Below, in pieces: positions 33,942 through 45,569 of a DNA stretch of 64,000 nucleotides (its first letter is position 1; each line of letters begins with the position of its first letter). Made by a program: the position numbers and the translations under genes. The DNA comes from Mycoplasma wenyonii str. Massachusetts (GTDB lineage Bacteria > Bacillota_I > Bacilli_A > Mycoplasmatales > Mycoplasmoidaceae), in assembly GCF_000277795.1 (NCBI RefSeq), contig NC_018149.1, forward strand, positions 62,001-126,000, written 5' to 3'. The notes under the pieces are model-generated. The model worked only from the letters and a program-made list of their open reading frames with translations, was not told the origin of the DNA and did no database searches.

Positions 33942-34577
33942 CTAAATAGCAACTGTTTGGAAATTAACCTCTTCTTCTGCCTTTAGCTTGAACTGCTTCA
34001 GTTGAATTCTTCTATTTCTCAATTTAACTCTACAGCCATTAAAGAAAGCAACAAACTTCTTATAGCTAATAGATAGAGTTCCTATTAAGAATCAGTGAAT
34101 TACTCAAAGAATAATTCCAGTTAGTTTAGTTAGTTCTGGAACTTCTGTTAGTACAGGTAGATTTTTTGCTTGAAAGTGCATCCATCAAAATCCCTTAAAT
34201 ACTCCTATGAAAACCATTCCAGCCCAACAACTCAACATCCAAGCATTAACAGTTCAGAATATTCACCAGAATAACTTATTTCTAGCTATTAAGAAACTCT
34301 TATAAGAAGGTACTTTCAAGATATGAAAGTATTTGTATTTATAAATCAGAAAAGAAATAAGAAAGGTTACAAATCCCAAAGCAGAGTAAAAGAATAGCTG
34401 ATATCCACTATTCTGAGTAAATAAGGATATTAGTAACCCTGATAAGAGAATTAAGTTAAGAAATATACCTATAAATATTCCAAATGTGATATTTGGAATT
34501 AGGTTAAAGAAGAGAACAGGCTTATATTTCTTCTTTTTTGAGCCCTTAGAGATATAAGTTCCTGCTCTAATTAACAC
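33942..34577 (-). CDS. Polytopic membrane protein
   Basis: 211 residues; the frame continues through several TGA Trp to 33942. At least four hydrophobic helices ('NLILLSGLLISLF', 'FYSALGFVTFLISFLIY', 'MLSCWAGMVFIGVF', 'IILWVIHWFLIG') and a basic C-terminal tail. It lies between two other membrane proteins and is 6 bases upstream of the 178-residue protein that precedes atpB. No family recognised. Confidence 0.7.
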
Positions 34578-34580
34578 TGA

Positions 34581-35726
34581 CTAGCTGTATAGATTTGGAG
34601 AGTTAGCATACTTATGAAGTAATCCCTTTATTAGAGCTTTATTCTTCTTAGGGTTTAAGAAAAAGAAAGCAACAGTAAAGAAAGTAACAGAAGAGATTAC
34701 TACAGCCACTAGTATTCCTATTATTACTTTGCTTGCAGTATCAGAGCCTGAATTAAACAACTTCATAACATCTCCCTTATTAAAGAAAAAGAAAGAAGAT
34801 AAGAAGAAATAATAATAGAAGATTCTTCTACTAAATGAGTATTTGAAATTCTCATTATCTAGATATTTTCCATTCTCATTTCTAGCTAATAGGAAGAAGA
34901 TAAAGCTCATAATTGAGAACAATATATGTTGATGGTCTTCAGTTCCATTACTTTTTACTAAATAAGTAATAAAAGTTTTTAGAAAGGCAACAAGACTAAC
35001 AACTAATCCAGCTAGAAAGATATAAGAGAGTATTTGTTTTAGCTTTAGATTCTTAACTGGCTTGGAGTGATAGATATATATTCGACCACTTCTTATATCT
35101 CTCTCTAATCTCTCTAGAGCTTGTGTCTTGGAGATAATCTCTTCAAATCCACCATCATCACTAATTCCCTCTCCAAAACTGAACTTAGAGCTAAGTAGAT
35201 TTCTATATACTGCAAAGCTATTCTTAGTTCAATCCCCTCCCCTCTTCTTAGCTTTCTTTTCACTTCTTTCTTCCTCATCTTCTATAGTTCTTAGTTCAAG
35301 CTCTATCTCTGGGTTATGACTTTTTTGTATATCACCTACACTACACTTCTTGAGATTTAGTTGATAGCTATTTAGTACTCAAATGTGTATGTAACTTAAT
35401 TCATCTACTCATTCCCCATCTCCTTGATATTCAGCATTAAATAACTTATTTAGCTCTACCTCACTAAAGTTGTTATTTGTCTTAGTGATATTGGACTTAT
35501 ATACAGAGACAAGAGCAGCAAGTCCTACAGTATTACCTGATAATCTACCTAACTCCTTTAGAAGGCTAAAAGAGCTAGAAAGAAACTCTAAGCTCTCTGG
35601 TTCTTCTGAGGCTAAATCACTTATGAAACTGTCATAATAAGCTAACTTAGTTAGGTAATCTCTAGCTAGCTCAAATAAGTTAGAGAATTCTCTAAGTTCT
35701 TGTTCTAGTTCCTTAGAGCTCTCCAT
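34581..35726 (-). CDS. Membrane protein with acidic N-terminal domain
   Basis: 381 residues. The N-terminal ~200 residues are soluble and acidic (many Glu/Ser), with a short Arg/Lys-rich patch (SEKKAKKRGG). Then come four hydrophobic helices in the last 150 residues ('IFLAGLVVSLVAFL', 'FSIMSFIFFLLA', 'IFYYYFFLSSFFFF', 'VIIGILVAVVISSVTFF'). Three TGA Trp lie in the middle. It starts 13 bases after holA and leads a run of three membrane proteins that ends at atpB. Function unknown. Confidence 0.7.
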
Positions 35727-35739
35727 TAAATCTATTAAT

Positions 35740-36621
35740 TTAAATAGCTAGTCTCAGTCTATTTAAAGGTCTATTTTTTCAAAAGAAATAAACAACTTCT
35801 GTGGCCCAACTTGACTTGATTTTAAATATCTCTCTCTCCATAAAAATAAGGAAATTGTAGCTGAATTCCCTTATAAATTCTTGAGTATCTGAGTCATTTC
35901 TTTCATTTCAAAAATGAAAGTTAAGAGAGTAAGAGAGACACTTTAAAAATTCCATTAAAAGCTCACTCGAACCAGTCTTAGTTTGAGACAAAGACTTAAG
36001 AAATAAAAACCATTCTTTAATTCTTCCAGAAAGATATCACTCTAAGAAGAGATATTTGTTTTTTAGTTGAGGGAGTACATCATTAGATTCAATTAAGTTC
36101 CTTACCAAGTTTTCAGTTAATTTCTCTTTGGAATCCACTACCAACTTAAGTTGAGTTAAGACCCCTTTTAGTTGGATATGAGAGTTTAAAGCTTCTTTCT
36201 TAATGAGCCCTAAGAGCTTAGTTGGTAACTTAGGGAGTTCAAGTCTTTCTAATAACTTAGTTAGATAACTCTCTTTAGAGCTGTAATTTGGTTCAAATAA
36301 CCAATAGTTTTTATCTTCTAACTTATCTATTAATTTTTGAGGCAAAAGAGTCTTATGTTCACAAACTCTAGTAATTAGTACATTAGAGGAAATAGATACT
36401 TTCTCAAATAATTGAGAGAGAGACTCTAAATCTCCTGTATAGCTCTCAAATATAAAGTGAGAGTATTCCTCAAATAAGCTAACTTGAGTTAGTTGATTCT
36501 TTAGCTCCTCAAACTCAACTCTCTTTAGATGTAGTATTTTTTCTTTCTTGAAACTAGAGAGAAATTCTTCTAACTTAATCTCTAGAGAAAAAAGACTCTT
36601 AGAGAGATAAATTCAGATCAA
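35740..36621 (-). CDS. holA: DNA polymerase III delta subunit (divergent)
   Basis: 293 residues from a TTG with AAAGG seven bases upstream, one base after the comEC stop. The layout matches mycoplasma HolA/YqeN: a Rossmann-like start 'KLIWIYLS' rather than the usual IYLfyG, 'SSNVLITRVCEHKTLL', 'LIDKLEDKNYWLFEPN' (family: i...gk.iefk.l) and the C-terminal helical domain 'LKGVLTQLKLVVDSKEKLTENLVRNLI'. The delta subunit loads the sliding clamp. The comEC-holA gene pair also occurs in Firmicutes, which supports the call. Confidence 0.75.
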
Positions 36622-36622
36622 C

Positions 36623-37726
36623 TTAAAACCTTTCTCTTTTTATCAGATAGTACTTAGAGATAAATAAGCTAACTAGAGAGAGTCCAAAAGTTAGATACAA
36701 AGGTTCTAGGTAGGAGCCAACTCCCCTTTCTATAAAAGATTTATTTAGCTCTAGAGAGGCAACAAAACTCTTTAGTCAACCATATATTTTTGTTCCTACA
36801 GGAACAAATAACTTAAAGGGTCAAGTGAAGAGATAGTAGATAAATACAAATACAACTATTGGAGTAAGTAGGATTTGATTTATTCCAGCTAAAGGGAATA
36901 TCTTTCTGGTTGAGTGAGAAAAGAAAGCAATACTCAATAAGCAAGCACAGCTTATTTTTGTTAGATTCTTTCTTAATTTAGTTAGCTCTAATTTATCTAT
37001 CACTCTAAAAGAAAGAGAGTAAAGATAGGAAAGCAAGAAGGAGTAGGAATATACAGAAGAGGGAAAGAATACAAAAGAAAGGAGAACTGTTTGAGCTCAA
37101 CTCTTTATTGGGTTAGAGTTTTGTTTTTTGAAAGTGGTTATTGCTTTCTCACTAAATACTCTAGTCGCGGGGATTGCAAAACCAGTAGCTCAAGCATAAC
37201 TGCCTAAAACAGTTAAGCTAATGAAAGCTCTAACTCACCTATAGGGTATTCACTTAAGTAACTTACTTATTCCCTTGTCAACAATATTTAGATGCATTCC
37301 ACTAACCACTAATAAGTGGGATAGAGAAAGCATTCTGAAGTCATTAATTATTGGATAGAGAGTTGAATTCTTCTTATTAAAGAGAAAGTAAGAGATAAAC
37401 TTTCCACTTTCTCCAGCATACTTATCTTCAATCACTCCAGTGACTTTATCTCTTAAGTAGTAGATATAGCTATCTATTACTTCTGATAACTTAAAGGAGT
37501 TAACTAACCAAGTACATAAGAGGTGTCACAGCTGATAAAAACCAAAAGCTAAAGTAAATAAGAAAATAGCTTTATAGTAATTGAGACTAAATACAAAGCA
37601 ATAAGTAAGGAAGAAAAGGAGAAATAAAGAGCTATGTGGTCAAAGAGGAATACAAGTTGATGATCAACATAGCGCTAGAGAACAAAATAAGAGTTCAGTT
37701 TCAGATAATTTAAGTTGTTTCTTCAA
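36623..37726 (-). CDS. comEC: ComEC/Rec2-like competence protein, core domain only
   Basis: 367 residues from a TTG. The hallmark 'SLSHLLVVSGMHLNIV' (usual L..SG.H....) is clear, followed by the predicted transmembrane helices of the Competence domain ('FISLTVLGSYAWATGFAIPATR', 'LSYLYSLSF', 'ILLTPIVVFVFIYYLF'). The N-terminal OB fold is short and the C-terminal metallo-beta-lactamase domain found in full ComEC is absent. In competent bacteria ComEC forms the DNA channel. Whether this core takes up DNA, or serves nucleic acid scavenging, is unknown. Confidence 0.82.
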
Positions 37727-37767
37727 CTCATTACATTAATTAGTTGAAAACTCATAAATAGTGGAAT

Positions 37768-38127
37768 TTACTTTCAGTATTTTTTGTAGCTAACGAAGGC
37801 TAACAACAGGTAGAAAGCATAACCTCAGACAATTATTTGTCAGAAAACCGAGAGAGGTCTATTACTTCCTCCAGACTTCCAATAAATAGAGTACTTGTCA
37901 TGATTATTAAGAGTAATAATGTCTACCAGATAAAAGATCGCCAACACAGTATTAAAGAAAATAGCTAAACCCAACAAAACTCAACCAAAACCAGTTAGAT
38001 TCTTTAGATAGGGCCAATATCTATCTAAAAAATAAGTTCGAACTCTGAAACTGTGTTTAGGGACTCAATGTAAAGCCCCAATGAGTATTAGACACAAAGC
38101 AGGAAGACTCAGTCAATAAAAGATCAT
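37768..38127 (-). CDS. Small membrane protein
   Basis: 119 residues from an ATG with six TGA Trp. Three hydrophobic segments ('LSLPALCLILIGALHW', 'FGWVLLGLAIFFNTVLAIFYL', 'IIVWGYAFYLLLAFVS') separated by short basic loops. It lies between valS and comEC on the same strand. No family recognised; coding is supported by the repeated use of TGA at Trp-compatible membrane positions and by the tight packing. Confidence 0.65.
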
Positions 38128-38172
38128 TAATAACCTAGTAGTTAGATATAGATCTCCTCGCGCCTCTGACAA

Positions 38173-40677
38173 CTAGAATTGAGCTCTTAGTTCGGTATAG
38201 AACTTATGTTGTGTTTGATAATCTTTGTATTTTCTTTGCTCAGACTTCCTTAATTCTTCAGGGGCATTTTCTAGAAAATCTTTTCTAGAAAGTATTGTTT
38301 TAGATCTAGAAAGCTCAAACTCAAAAGCATCTATTTTCTTATCTAGATATTGTTTGTATTTATCTAGAGGCAAGTCTTTGAATATGAGCTCAAAATAGAG
38401 CTTTCCACACTTTAGAGTAGGTAAGGAAGTTAGTTGTTTTTCAGCTAGAGACTCAAAAGAACTTACTGTGTGATTGAGTTTTTGTAGGTAAGGAACTAAG
38501 TCTTTGATTCCTAGTTGGAATTCATTTAGCTCTTTATCTAGTGAATAGATTTTGATTTGAGTTTCAGTATTGTTGTCTAACCCTAAAGAAAGAAAGAGCT
38601 GTCTTACTTCCTTGAGATATTGAAAGAATCAGTCATATTTAAAGGAATTAATAGATATCTTTTGAGGATAGAGTCTCTCTGGCCGACAAGCTTGTAATCC
38701 TACTTTAAATATTTGATTGTGAGCTTTTAAAGCAAATTCTGGAACAAAGGGATAAAGAAGTCTACAAATGAATCTTGTTAGAAAAGCTAAGAATCTAACA
38801 CTATTTTCGGGAAGAGGAATAGATAATTTCAATAGTTCCAAGAACTTATTAGAGAACTTTTCAGTCAGGAAAGAGATTATTTCTTTAGAGAGATTTAGAT
38901 AGTCAAACTCTTTGTATAGTCTTTCTAGCTCATTTCCAAAAATACAACTTTCTCTAAGTATTCATCTTTCACCTCAACTTAACTTTTCAAATTGAAAAGT
39001 TATTGGTTCATCTAACTGACTTATTAGAGGATGTTCCTCTAGTTGTTGAGAAAGGAATTTGAGAATGTGTTCCAGCTTATGAAGAAATAAGCTAGCTTTG
39101 TGAAAGATTTGATCTGAGAATCTAAGGTCTCTGTCGTAATTAGTATTTGACAAGAAAGCAAGTCTAATTACATCAGGGCTATATTTGCTATACAGCTCTT
39201 CAGGAAGAATCCCATTCCCTAGAGATTTAGACATTTTCTCTCCCTTCTTATTTCTTAGTAAGCCGTGAAGAAATATGTTTTGAAATGGAAGTTTTCCAGT
39301 GAAGTGAAGAGAGAGAAATAGCATTCTAGAGATTCAAGGGAGAAGAATATCTTTTCCTGAAACTAAGGTAGTTATTGGTCAAAAGAAAGCTTTAGCTCTT
39401 TCTCTTCCCTCGAATACTAAAGAAGGTCAAAGAGAAGAGGAAAACCAAGTATCTAATACTATCTCTTCTTCCATTTCCTTTTCATTTCTTGATCTTTGAT
39501 TGACTCTATATTTCTTGAATTCAAGATCATATATGATAGGAAATGCTATTCCTCAGAGTATTTGTCTAGATAAACACCAGTCTTCCATATTCTCCAGATA
39601 GGATAAAAGTCTATTTAGCTGTTCCGCGGGATAGACATTTAGCTTTAGTTCTTGACTCTTAAGTCTCTCAAGAACCTTAGTGGACATTCTGGAACAAGAG
39701 AGAAATCACTGTTCTGCTAGTATTTTTTCCACTATACTGTTACTCTTTTCTGAATACAAAATAGAAGTTTGATAGTCTTCTATTTTCTCTATTAGTCCTA
39801 GAGAATCTAGTCAACTAACAACCTGCTCTCTAGCCTCCAATCTATCTAAAGAGCTGAATTGAGAAGCTAACTCAGTTAGCTTTCCTTGTTTATCAATAAT
39901 TTCTAGTTTCTCTAGATTGTGTTTTTCAGAGAGCTCTCAGTCTAGTTGATCGTGAGCTGGAGTACACTTGACTGCCCCAGAACCAAATTCTTTTTCTATT
40001 AAGGGATCTGAGAGAATAGGAATTAATTTCTTTAGTCCAGGGATATAGACTCTTTGACTCGTAAGAGATATATATCTTTCATCTTCCGGGTGAACAAAAA
40101 CAGCTACATCTCCGAAGATGGTCTCTGGTCTAGAAGTAGCAACAACAATATATTTATTTGTTTCTCCTTCTAAGAAATACTTAAGGTAATAGAGTTTTGA
40201 AGTAGTTTCTTTATAGCTAACTTCACAGTCAGCCAAGACTTCCTGTAGCTTTATATCTCAATTAACTAATTTCTTTTTTTTGTATATAAGCCCTTGAGAG
40301 AAGAGGGAGTGAAAGTGATCAATTACTTTTTTCTGAATTGAATCTTCAAGTGTGTATCTGGCATACTCTATTGGCATAGAGGGAGTAATTAAGGAAAACT
40401 GAGAAAGAATATGTTGTTTTAACTCTTCAGCATATTTGTGCATCTCTTGTAGGTATTCTTCCTTGTTTTCTTTAGAGAGTTTTTCTCCAAAGAGAGAGTC
40501 AAATTTGGATTGGAAAGAGAGTCCTGCATGATCAACTCCTATTGCTCAATAGTTATTGTTATTTCTTATTTCCTCTCACTTAAATCTGAAATCTTGAAGA
40601 ATAATGTTTCAAAGATGTCCTAGATGTAAGGCTCCAGTTAAGTTTGGGGGAGGAAGTAAAAGTGAGTGATAACCCAC
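38173..40677 (-). CDS. valS: Valyl-tRNA synthetase
   Basis: 834 residues from a GTG preceded by AAGGAG at 6 bases. Class I signatures: 'LPPPNLTGALHLGHL' (HIGH) at residues ~8-22 and 'KMSKSLGNG' (KMSKS). 'NWAIGVDHAGLSFQ' matches the ValRS block after HIGH. The editing domain shows 'YIVVATSRPETIFGDVAVFVHPEDERY' and 'GSGAVKCTPAHDQLD'. The protein begins only ~17 residues before HIGH, whereas most ValRS have 40 or more, so the N-terminus is shortened. A C-terminal coiled coil typical of ValRS is present. Confidence 0.95.
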
Positions 40678-40692
40678 CCTTAACTCCTTGTA

Positions 40693-40935
40693 TTATTTAT
40701 TGTTCACTGCAGCCAGCATTTGTTTAATTTGTTTTTCTGTAGGAGTTCTACCCATTTGTCTGTAAAGCTCTCTAACTTGTGAAGCAGAAATTAAATTCTG
40801 CTTTGATACTTTTTTGGAAAACCATTTAGCAGTTATTTTGTGTCCCAATACAATTCCCAAAATAAAAACACACACTAACCCAACACTTCAACCAATAGTT
40901 TCATTGCCATTGTCAAAAATTAGAAGATTAAACAA
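40693..40935 (-). CDS. YneF/UPF0154 family membrane protein
   Basis: 80 residues from a TTG. A single hydrophobic helix ('VCVFILGIVLGHKI') followed by 'QVRELYRQMGRTPTEKQIKQMLAAVNN', the UPF0154 signature (..MmxQMGxkPSxKkinqmmraMn). This small family is conserved in Firmicutes and mollicutes; its role is unknown. The frame passes through one TGA Trp before the helix. It lies 16 bases upstream of valS. Confidence 0.8.
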
Positions 40936-40972
40936 TTTATTATTTAAGGGCTTTGGAGTACTTATTTAAAAG

Positions 40973-41857
40973 TTAAACACACTTAGAAAGGGTTTCTCGC
41001 CTCAATTCCCTTGCTTTTGCCAGTTTGTTAAAAGCACCTCAATTACATTCATCTGTAACTTCCCCTTCTAACTTAAACACTAGAGGTCATTTGACCTGTA
41101 GCCCAGCCCCTTTACTTAAATTTGCTGTCTTCTTTCTAAGGGAATAGTGATAATCAAATATTCCATAAGTGATCTCCCCTCTCATACTACCCTTAGACAG
41201 TTTGTCTTTTGTAACACCATTATTTCCATCTCCATTTTCAATCACTATATGAATCTTTGCCCCCGAAGGAGAGAGATAACAGTTTTGACTGGAAGTTTTT
41301 GGTTTGAAAAATAAATTTCTTGAAAATTCTTTAGTCTCTTGTTCAGAAAAACTACATTCTTTGGATAACTCATTAACTGGATCGCCTCCCCCCCCACCTG
41401 AATTAAGTTCACTTTCCTCACTTTTTACCTCTACTGTATAAAAACCCAACATATTAATTGCATGTTGAGTTTCCAAGAATTTAGTTGCTGTTTCTAATAA
41501 ATAAGATATTTCTGCATTTTTTGCCTCAGAAGAGCTTAAGTATTTTAGTTGACATGCTGCGCTTGTAGAAGCCTGTGCCCCTACAGAATTCAATTTAGAT
41601 CCTTGCGGGAGGCAATATTTGTAGTAACTAGTTTTTCCTAGAGAGTTAAGGGGAATTTCAACAACTAAATCTGAATTATTCTCATTTAAGTCCTCTTGGC
41701 CATCACCCCCAGAGGATGTTTTATGAATAAAAAAATTAACTCTTGTATATAGGCCATTTAGCTCTTTCTTTGTTCAATTAACTGAACCAGAGAATCAGGG
41801 GAACAGGGCTGGAATGCCAGCGAATGTAACCAGTAAAGGTGATTTATCTCAAATAAT
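40973..41857 (-). CDS. Surface-type paralog A with G8 tract
   Basis: About 294 residues; the only in-frame start candidates before the hydrophobic N-terminus ('SPLLVTFAGIPALFPWF') are two adjacent ATT codons at 41857 and 41854. It is clearly related to the next gene: 'VEIPLNSLGKTSYYKYCLP' versus 'AEYPLTTLDKESYWRYCLP', and a shared Cys-x2-(K/L) region, 'TSSQNCYLSP' versus 'ISKKCLLTP'. A G8 run (complement of 41388-41395) encodes SGGGGGD at mid-protein and keeps the frame. Predicted secreted or anchored; function unknown. Confidence 0.7.
41388..41395. repeat. Poly-C/G tract (8) in paralog A
   Basis: Eight C on the + strand (eight G in the gene). At eight the frame of the gene is open; a change would truncate the last ~45% of the protein. 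Confidence 0.85.
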
Positions 41858-41885
41858 TGTCTCTCTTTAGATTAACTAGTTGCTT

Positions 41886-42965
41886 TTACCGGCTCGATGC
41901 ACAATTGTTTTGATGTCCCCCCCCAGCAGAGTCATAATCTTTCCAGAAATCACAAATATTTAATTCTCTTTTTTTGTATTTATCGAATAAATCTTTGAAT
42001 TTTAAGTCGTTACTTGTTCCAGAAGAAACGGTACCAGAATCCTCCAATCCCAATTCAAAAATCTTTCCTTTGAGTTCTATTAAGACTTCATGTTTTGTAT
42101 CCCCTGAACCACCATTTTTCACCACATTCTTCCAATCAAACTTATGTAAATCTCCGTAATATCCAGAAAGACTGTATTTAATAGAACCTCAAATTTTCCC
42201 CTTTTTCAGTTCGCCTACTTTTATTTCTTGTTGAGCAGAACTTGATTGAACTTGCTGACTGGAGTTATCTGTCTCCAAAGTTAACTCAATTTCTCTGGGA
42301 GTTAATAAACACTTTTTGGAGATAGGAGCATTTGAGGTGAAGAAATCTTTAAGATGATGTTTTTTATCACCTGTTTCTTGCAATTCACATGTTTGTTGTA
42401 TTTGTTTTTTAATTTCTGAATTGTTGTCTTCAACCACCTTCTCCTTTAAGTGAAAAATCATAAATAAATTCATTTGGTGTTGGAGTTTGAAAAAATCCAT
42501 TCCTAACTGCAATAAGTAGTTGATTGTTTCTGAGGCAGAAGATTTTCACTGCATTTTGCATTCTTCAGTAGAGCCTTCCGCAACGGAAGAGGCGACTGTA
42601 GTAGTAGATTTTTGTAATTGAGAATTCTTCGGCAAACAATATCTCCAATAACTTTCTTTATCTAGAGTAGTTAAGGGATATTCAGCAACAAGATCTCCAC
42701 TAGAAGGGGCTGAAGAAACAGCTTCCTGAGAAACTTGCATCAATTTATATCTTTGATCAACATTACCAGCTCCCAATGCTGAAGCAGTTTGTCCAGCTAC
42801 ACCTTTTTTCCTAATAAACAGCTTTAGCTTGGTGTAATAACCTAAGGGATTATTTCATTCAATTGAAAGAGACTTGGCATTAAGAAAAAATCAACCTGCG
42901 AAAGGAAGAGTTAAAGCCCCAAGGCAAGTAAGTCCTTTTCAGTAGTCAAATAAGTTATTTCACAT
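41886..42965 (-). CDS. Surface-type paralog B with C-terminal G8 tract
   Basis: 359 residues from an ATG with four TGA Trp. Hydrophobic N-terminus ('LTCLGALTLPFAGWFFL'), then a Ser/Thr-rich exposed part and the same conserved blocks as paralog A, so the two are tandem paralogs. A G8 run (complement of 41917-41924) encodes AGGGH 10 residues before the stop, so length changes there would only swap the C-terminal tail. It starts 23 bases downstream of tRNA-Trp on the same strand. Confidence 0.75.
41917..41924. repeat. Poly-C/G tract (8) in paralog B
   Basis: Eight C on the + strand near the 3' end of paralog B; the gene is in frame with eight. Confidence 0.85.
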
Positions 42966-42987
42966 AGGTAATTAATAAAGAGTAAAC

Positions 42988-43062
42988 TGGCGGATGCGGA
43001 AGGACTCGAACCCTCAGTCGATGGTTTTGGAGACCATAGTTTTACCTTTAAACTACGCAACC
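42988..43062 (-). tRNA. tRNA-Trp(CCA)
   Basis: A 75-nt tRNA with encoded CCA. The anticodon stem ATGGT/ACCAT frames loop CTCCAAA, giving CCA, which reads UGG. The acceptor GGTTGCG pairs with CGCATCC with one U-U mismatch. Because UGA is used heavily as Trp in this window, a second tRNA-Trp(UCA) must exist outside it. Confidence 0.9.
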
Positions 43063-43175
43063 AGTAGTTCTGAGAGTGAACTACTAGAACACTCTTAGAG
43101 CTTAATTTTATGCCTTATAATCCTTTATTCTTTATTCTAGGGTTGGTTTTGTTTTGTAACTTTGTAAGCTAGTTC

Positions 43176-44840
43176 TTGACAGCTGAATTAAAGGAAAAGA
43201 TAAGAGAAAACTTATCTCAAATATTAAAAAACAATAACTGAGACTTACTTTTAGAAAAAGTAGTAGTTGAAGAAACCAAGAATTATAAATTTGGGTTTTT
43301 AAATACTAACTTACCTTATTTAATTTCTTCTACCTATAAGAAATCTCTAGAAGAGATAGAAGAGAGATTAATTGCTGGCTGAAAAGAAGTTAGTAACTTA
43401 ACTGAGATAGAAAAAGCAGAAATTAATCAAGGATATCTAAACTTCTATCCCTCTTCTGAACTAATTAAAGAGTTTTATTTCGTTTCTGAAAAAAATAAAA
43501 AGATAGTCTTTGGGGCCAATAGAGACTCCAATTGATTAAAGAAATATATGGTTGAGATTGTTTCAGCCAATCCCACTGGAGAATTACACATTGGACACAT
43601 CAGAAATGGAGTTATTACTGACTCTCTCTCTAACTTACTTGAGTACAATGGAAACTCAGTTTATAGAGCTTATTTAGTTAATGATGCGGGAGCACAAATA
43701 AGAGAGTTGGTAGAGTCAATTCACTTAATTCACTCTTATTTCGCAAAAGGAACTTCAATTTCTGAACCCCCAAAATACCACTCAGAAATTATTGAGAGTT
43801 GTGTAAAGGAAATAACTCTTAAGTACGGAAGTCATTGAAGTTTAGATAACAAAGAGTTAACTAAAGAGATCAAACTCTTTGCAATTGAGTATCTTTTAGG
43901 TGCAATCAAAAAAGAATTAGAGGAGCTCTCAATTAAGGTAGATAGCTGGGATTATGAATCTGAAATTTGCACTGAATCAGCTCTTGCATTACTAATAAAT
44001 AAGTTAAAAGAGCACCTATATCTAAATGACAAAGCTTTGTGATTTAGTACTAGCAAATTCTTTAAAGAGATAAATAAAGATGATGTCTTAGTTAAGAAAG
44101 ATGGTTCAATAACTTATTTCTGTCAAGATCTCATTTATCACTTAAAAAAATTAGATTTCTTAGGCACTGAAGGAAAGATAGTTAATGTTTTAGCTCAAGA
44201 TCATTCTTCTCACATAAATAGAATGAAAGCATTCTTCAAGGCTATTAATTTACCAGAAGATATGGTTCAATATAAAACCACTCAACTCTCTAGATTACTG
44301 GTAAATGGCAAGAAAGTAGTTTTGTCTAAGAGAGATAATGTCTATCTAAACCTAACTGAACTAAAGGAACACCTTAGTCTAGATGAAATTAGATGACTCT
44401 TGAGCTCTAGAGATGAAGAAAGTGAGCTAGATATAGATATAAGTAAGTTGAAAGAAAAGAACTACAACAATCCTATCTTCTATATTCTCTATGCTTTCTC
44501 TAGAGCATCTAGTCTAATAGAAATAATTAAGTTAGAGCCTAAGAAGTCTAACTCAAGCTTTAAAGCTCTAACTAGCAATAAAGAATTAGAGTTAATCTAT
44601 ACTATTCTCTCTCTAGAGTCTCACTATAAAAGAGCAATAGATACTCTAAAGCCTAGTGTTATTTCTGCTTATTTACTAAATCTAGCTCAAAAGTTTCACA
44701 CTTTCTATGAAGCCTTTTCAATCCAAAATGACTCTAATATGGAAACCAAAACAGCTAGATTCATATTAGTTAAATTGGTTCATAGAATATTCTCAGAGTT
44801 ACTTCCCATCTTTAGAGTTCAACCTAGAAAGTTAAGTTAA
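43176..44840 (+). CDS. argS: Arginyl-tRNA synthetase
   Basis: 554 residues from a TTG, two codons after an in-frame stop. HIGH motif in 'VSANPTGELHIGHIRNGVI' and the ArgRS-typical 'LVNDAGAQIRELVESI'; the nucleotide-binding region is 'LVNGKKVVLSKRDNVYLNL' in place of KMSKR, as is usual for ArgRS. The C-terminal anticodon-binding helices end 'LLPIFRVQPRKL'. The N-terminal Add1 domain is short and diverged. Three TGA Trp. It is divergent from tRNA-Trp. Confidence 0.94.
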
Positions 44841-44925
44841 ATCCATAATCAAGAAGACTAAATATAGTTTTCAGGGGAGCGAAGCTGCCTCAGATGAAAG
44901 CGGTAAAGGTGATTTCTTCGGGGGA

Positions 44926-45549
44926 ATGCATGTTAGTCTTACTTTCTTAAATACAGAAAACTATCTCAAGCTAAAAGACTCTAAGTTATTAGCTAGAATT
45001 ACTGACTCTAAGTTGCTATCTGATGCAACTGTTTATTATTTAGCTCCTAAGCTAAAAACATTATTGTCTGACGATATATTCACTGTCTCCTTCAAGATCA
45101 AAGAGTACAACAAGATTTATTCCAAGATAAAAAACATAAATGCACTTTTAAGTTATGCACATGATTCTCTGTGAAAACAATTAAATGCGAGCTTAAGAGC
45201 CAGAGAGGAGCCTCCCCCAGAGAAAACAGTTATTGATCAGTTTTGTCCGCAAGACAAATACTATGAATATCTAGCAAAGATAGGTGTAAAGGGGGAAGAG
45301 ATTACTAACTTTGAAACTAAAGCAGAGCTAAATCACTTATCTTGTGCCATCTCTTCAATAATTAGTAGATTTAACTTCTTAGAAGAGATCTCTGAACTAT
45401 CTAGAAAATTGCACTATAACCTACCATTAGGAGCTTCTCACTTGGTTATAGATGCTTTTAGAGAACTAAGACTAAGAAAAGAAACTTTGAAGGCTGAAGA
45501 ACTTTGCAAGACTCACTTTAAAACCTATGAGAAAGCCCTTGCAGTTTAA
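44926..45549 (+). CDS. Unknown helical protein
   Basis: 207 residues from an ATG about 85 bases after argS. Mostly helical and Lys/Leu-rich with one TGA Trp ('HDSLWKQLNASLRAREEPPPEK'). The frame is open back to 44836, so a non-ATG start up to 30 codons earlier is possible. There are no domain motifs I recognise. It is followed by L13 after 20 bases, so it probably belongs to an argS-x-rplM unit. Confidence 0.65.
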
Positions 45550-45569
45550 GGTAAACTAATTAATAGCTT

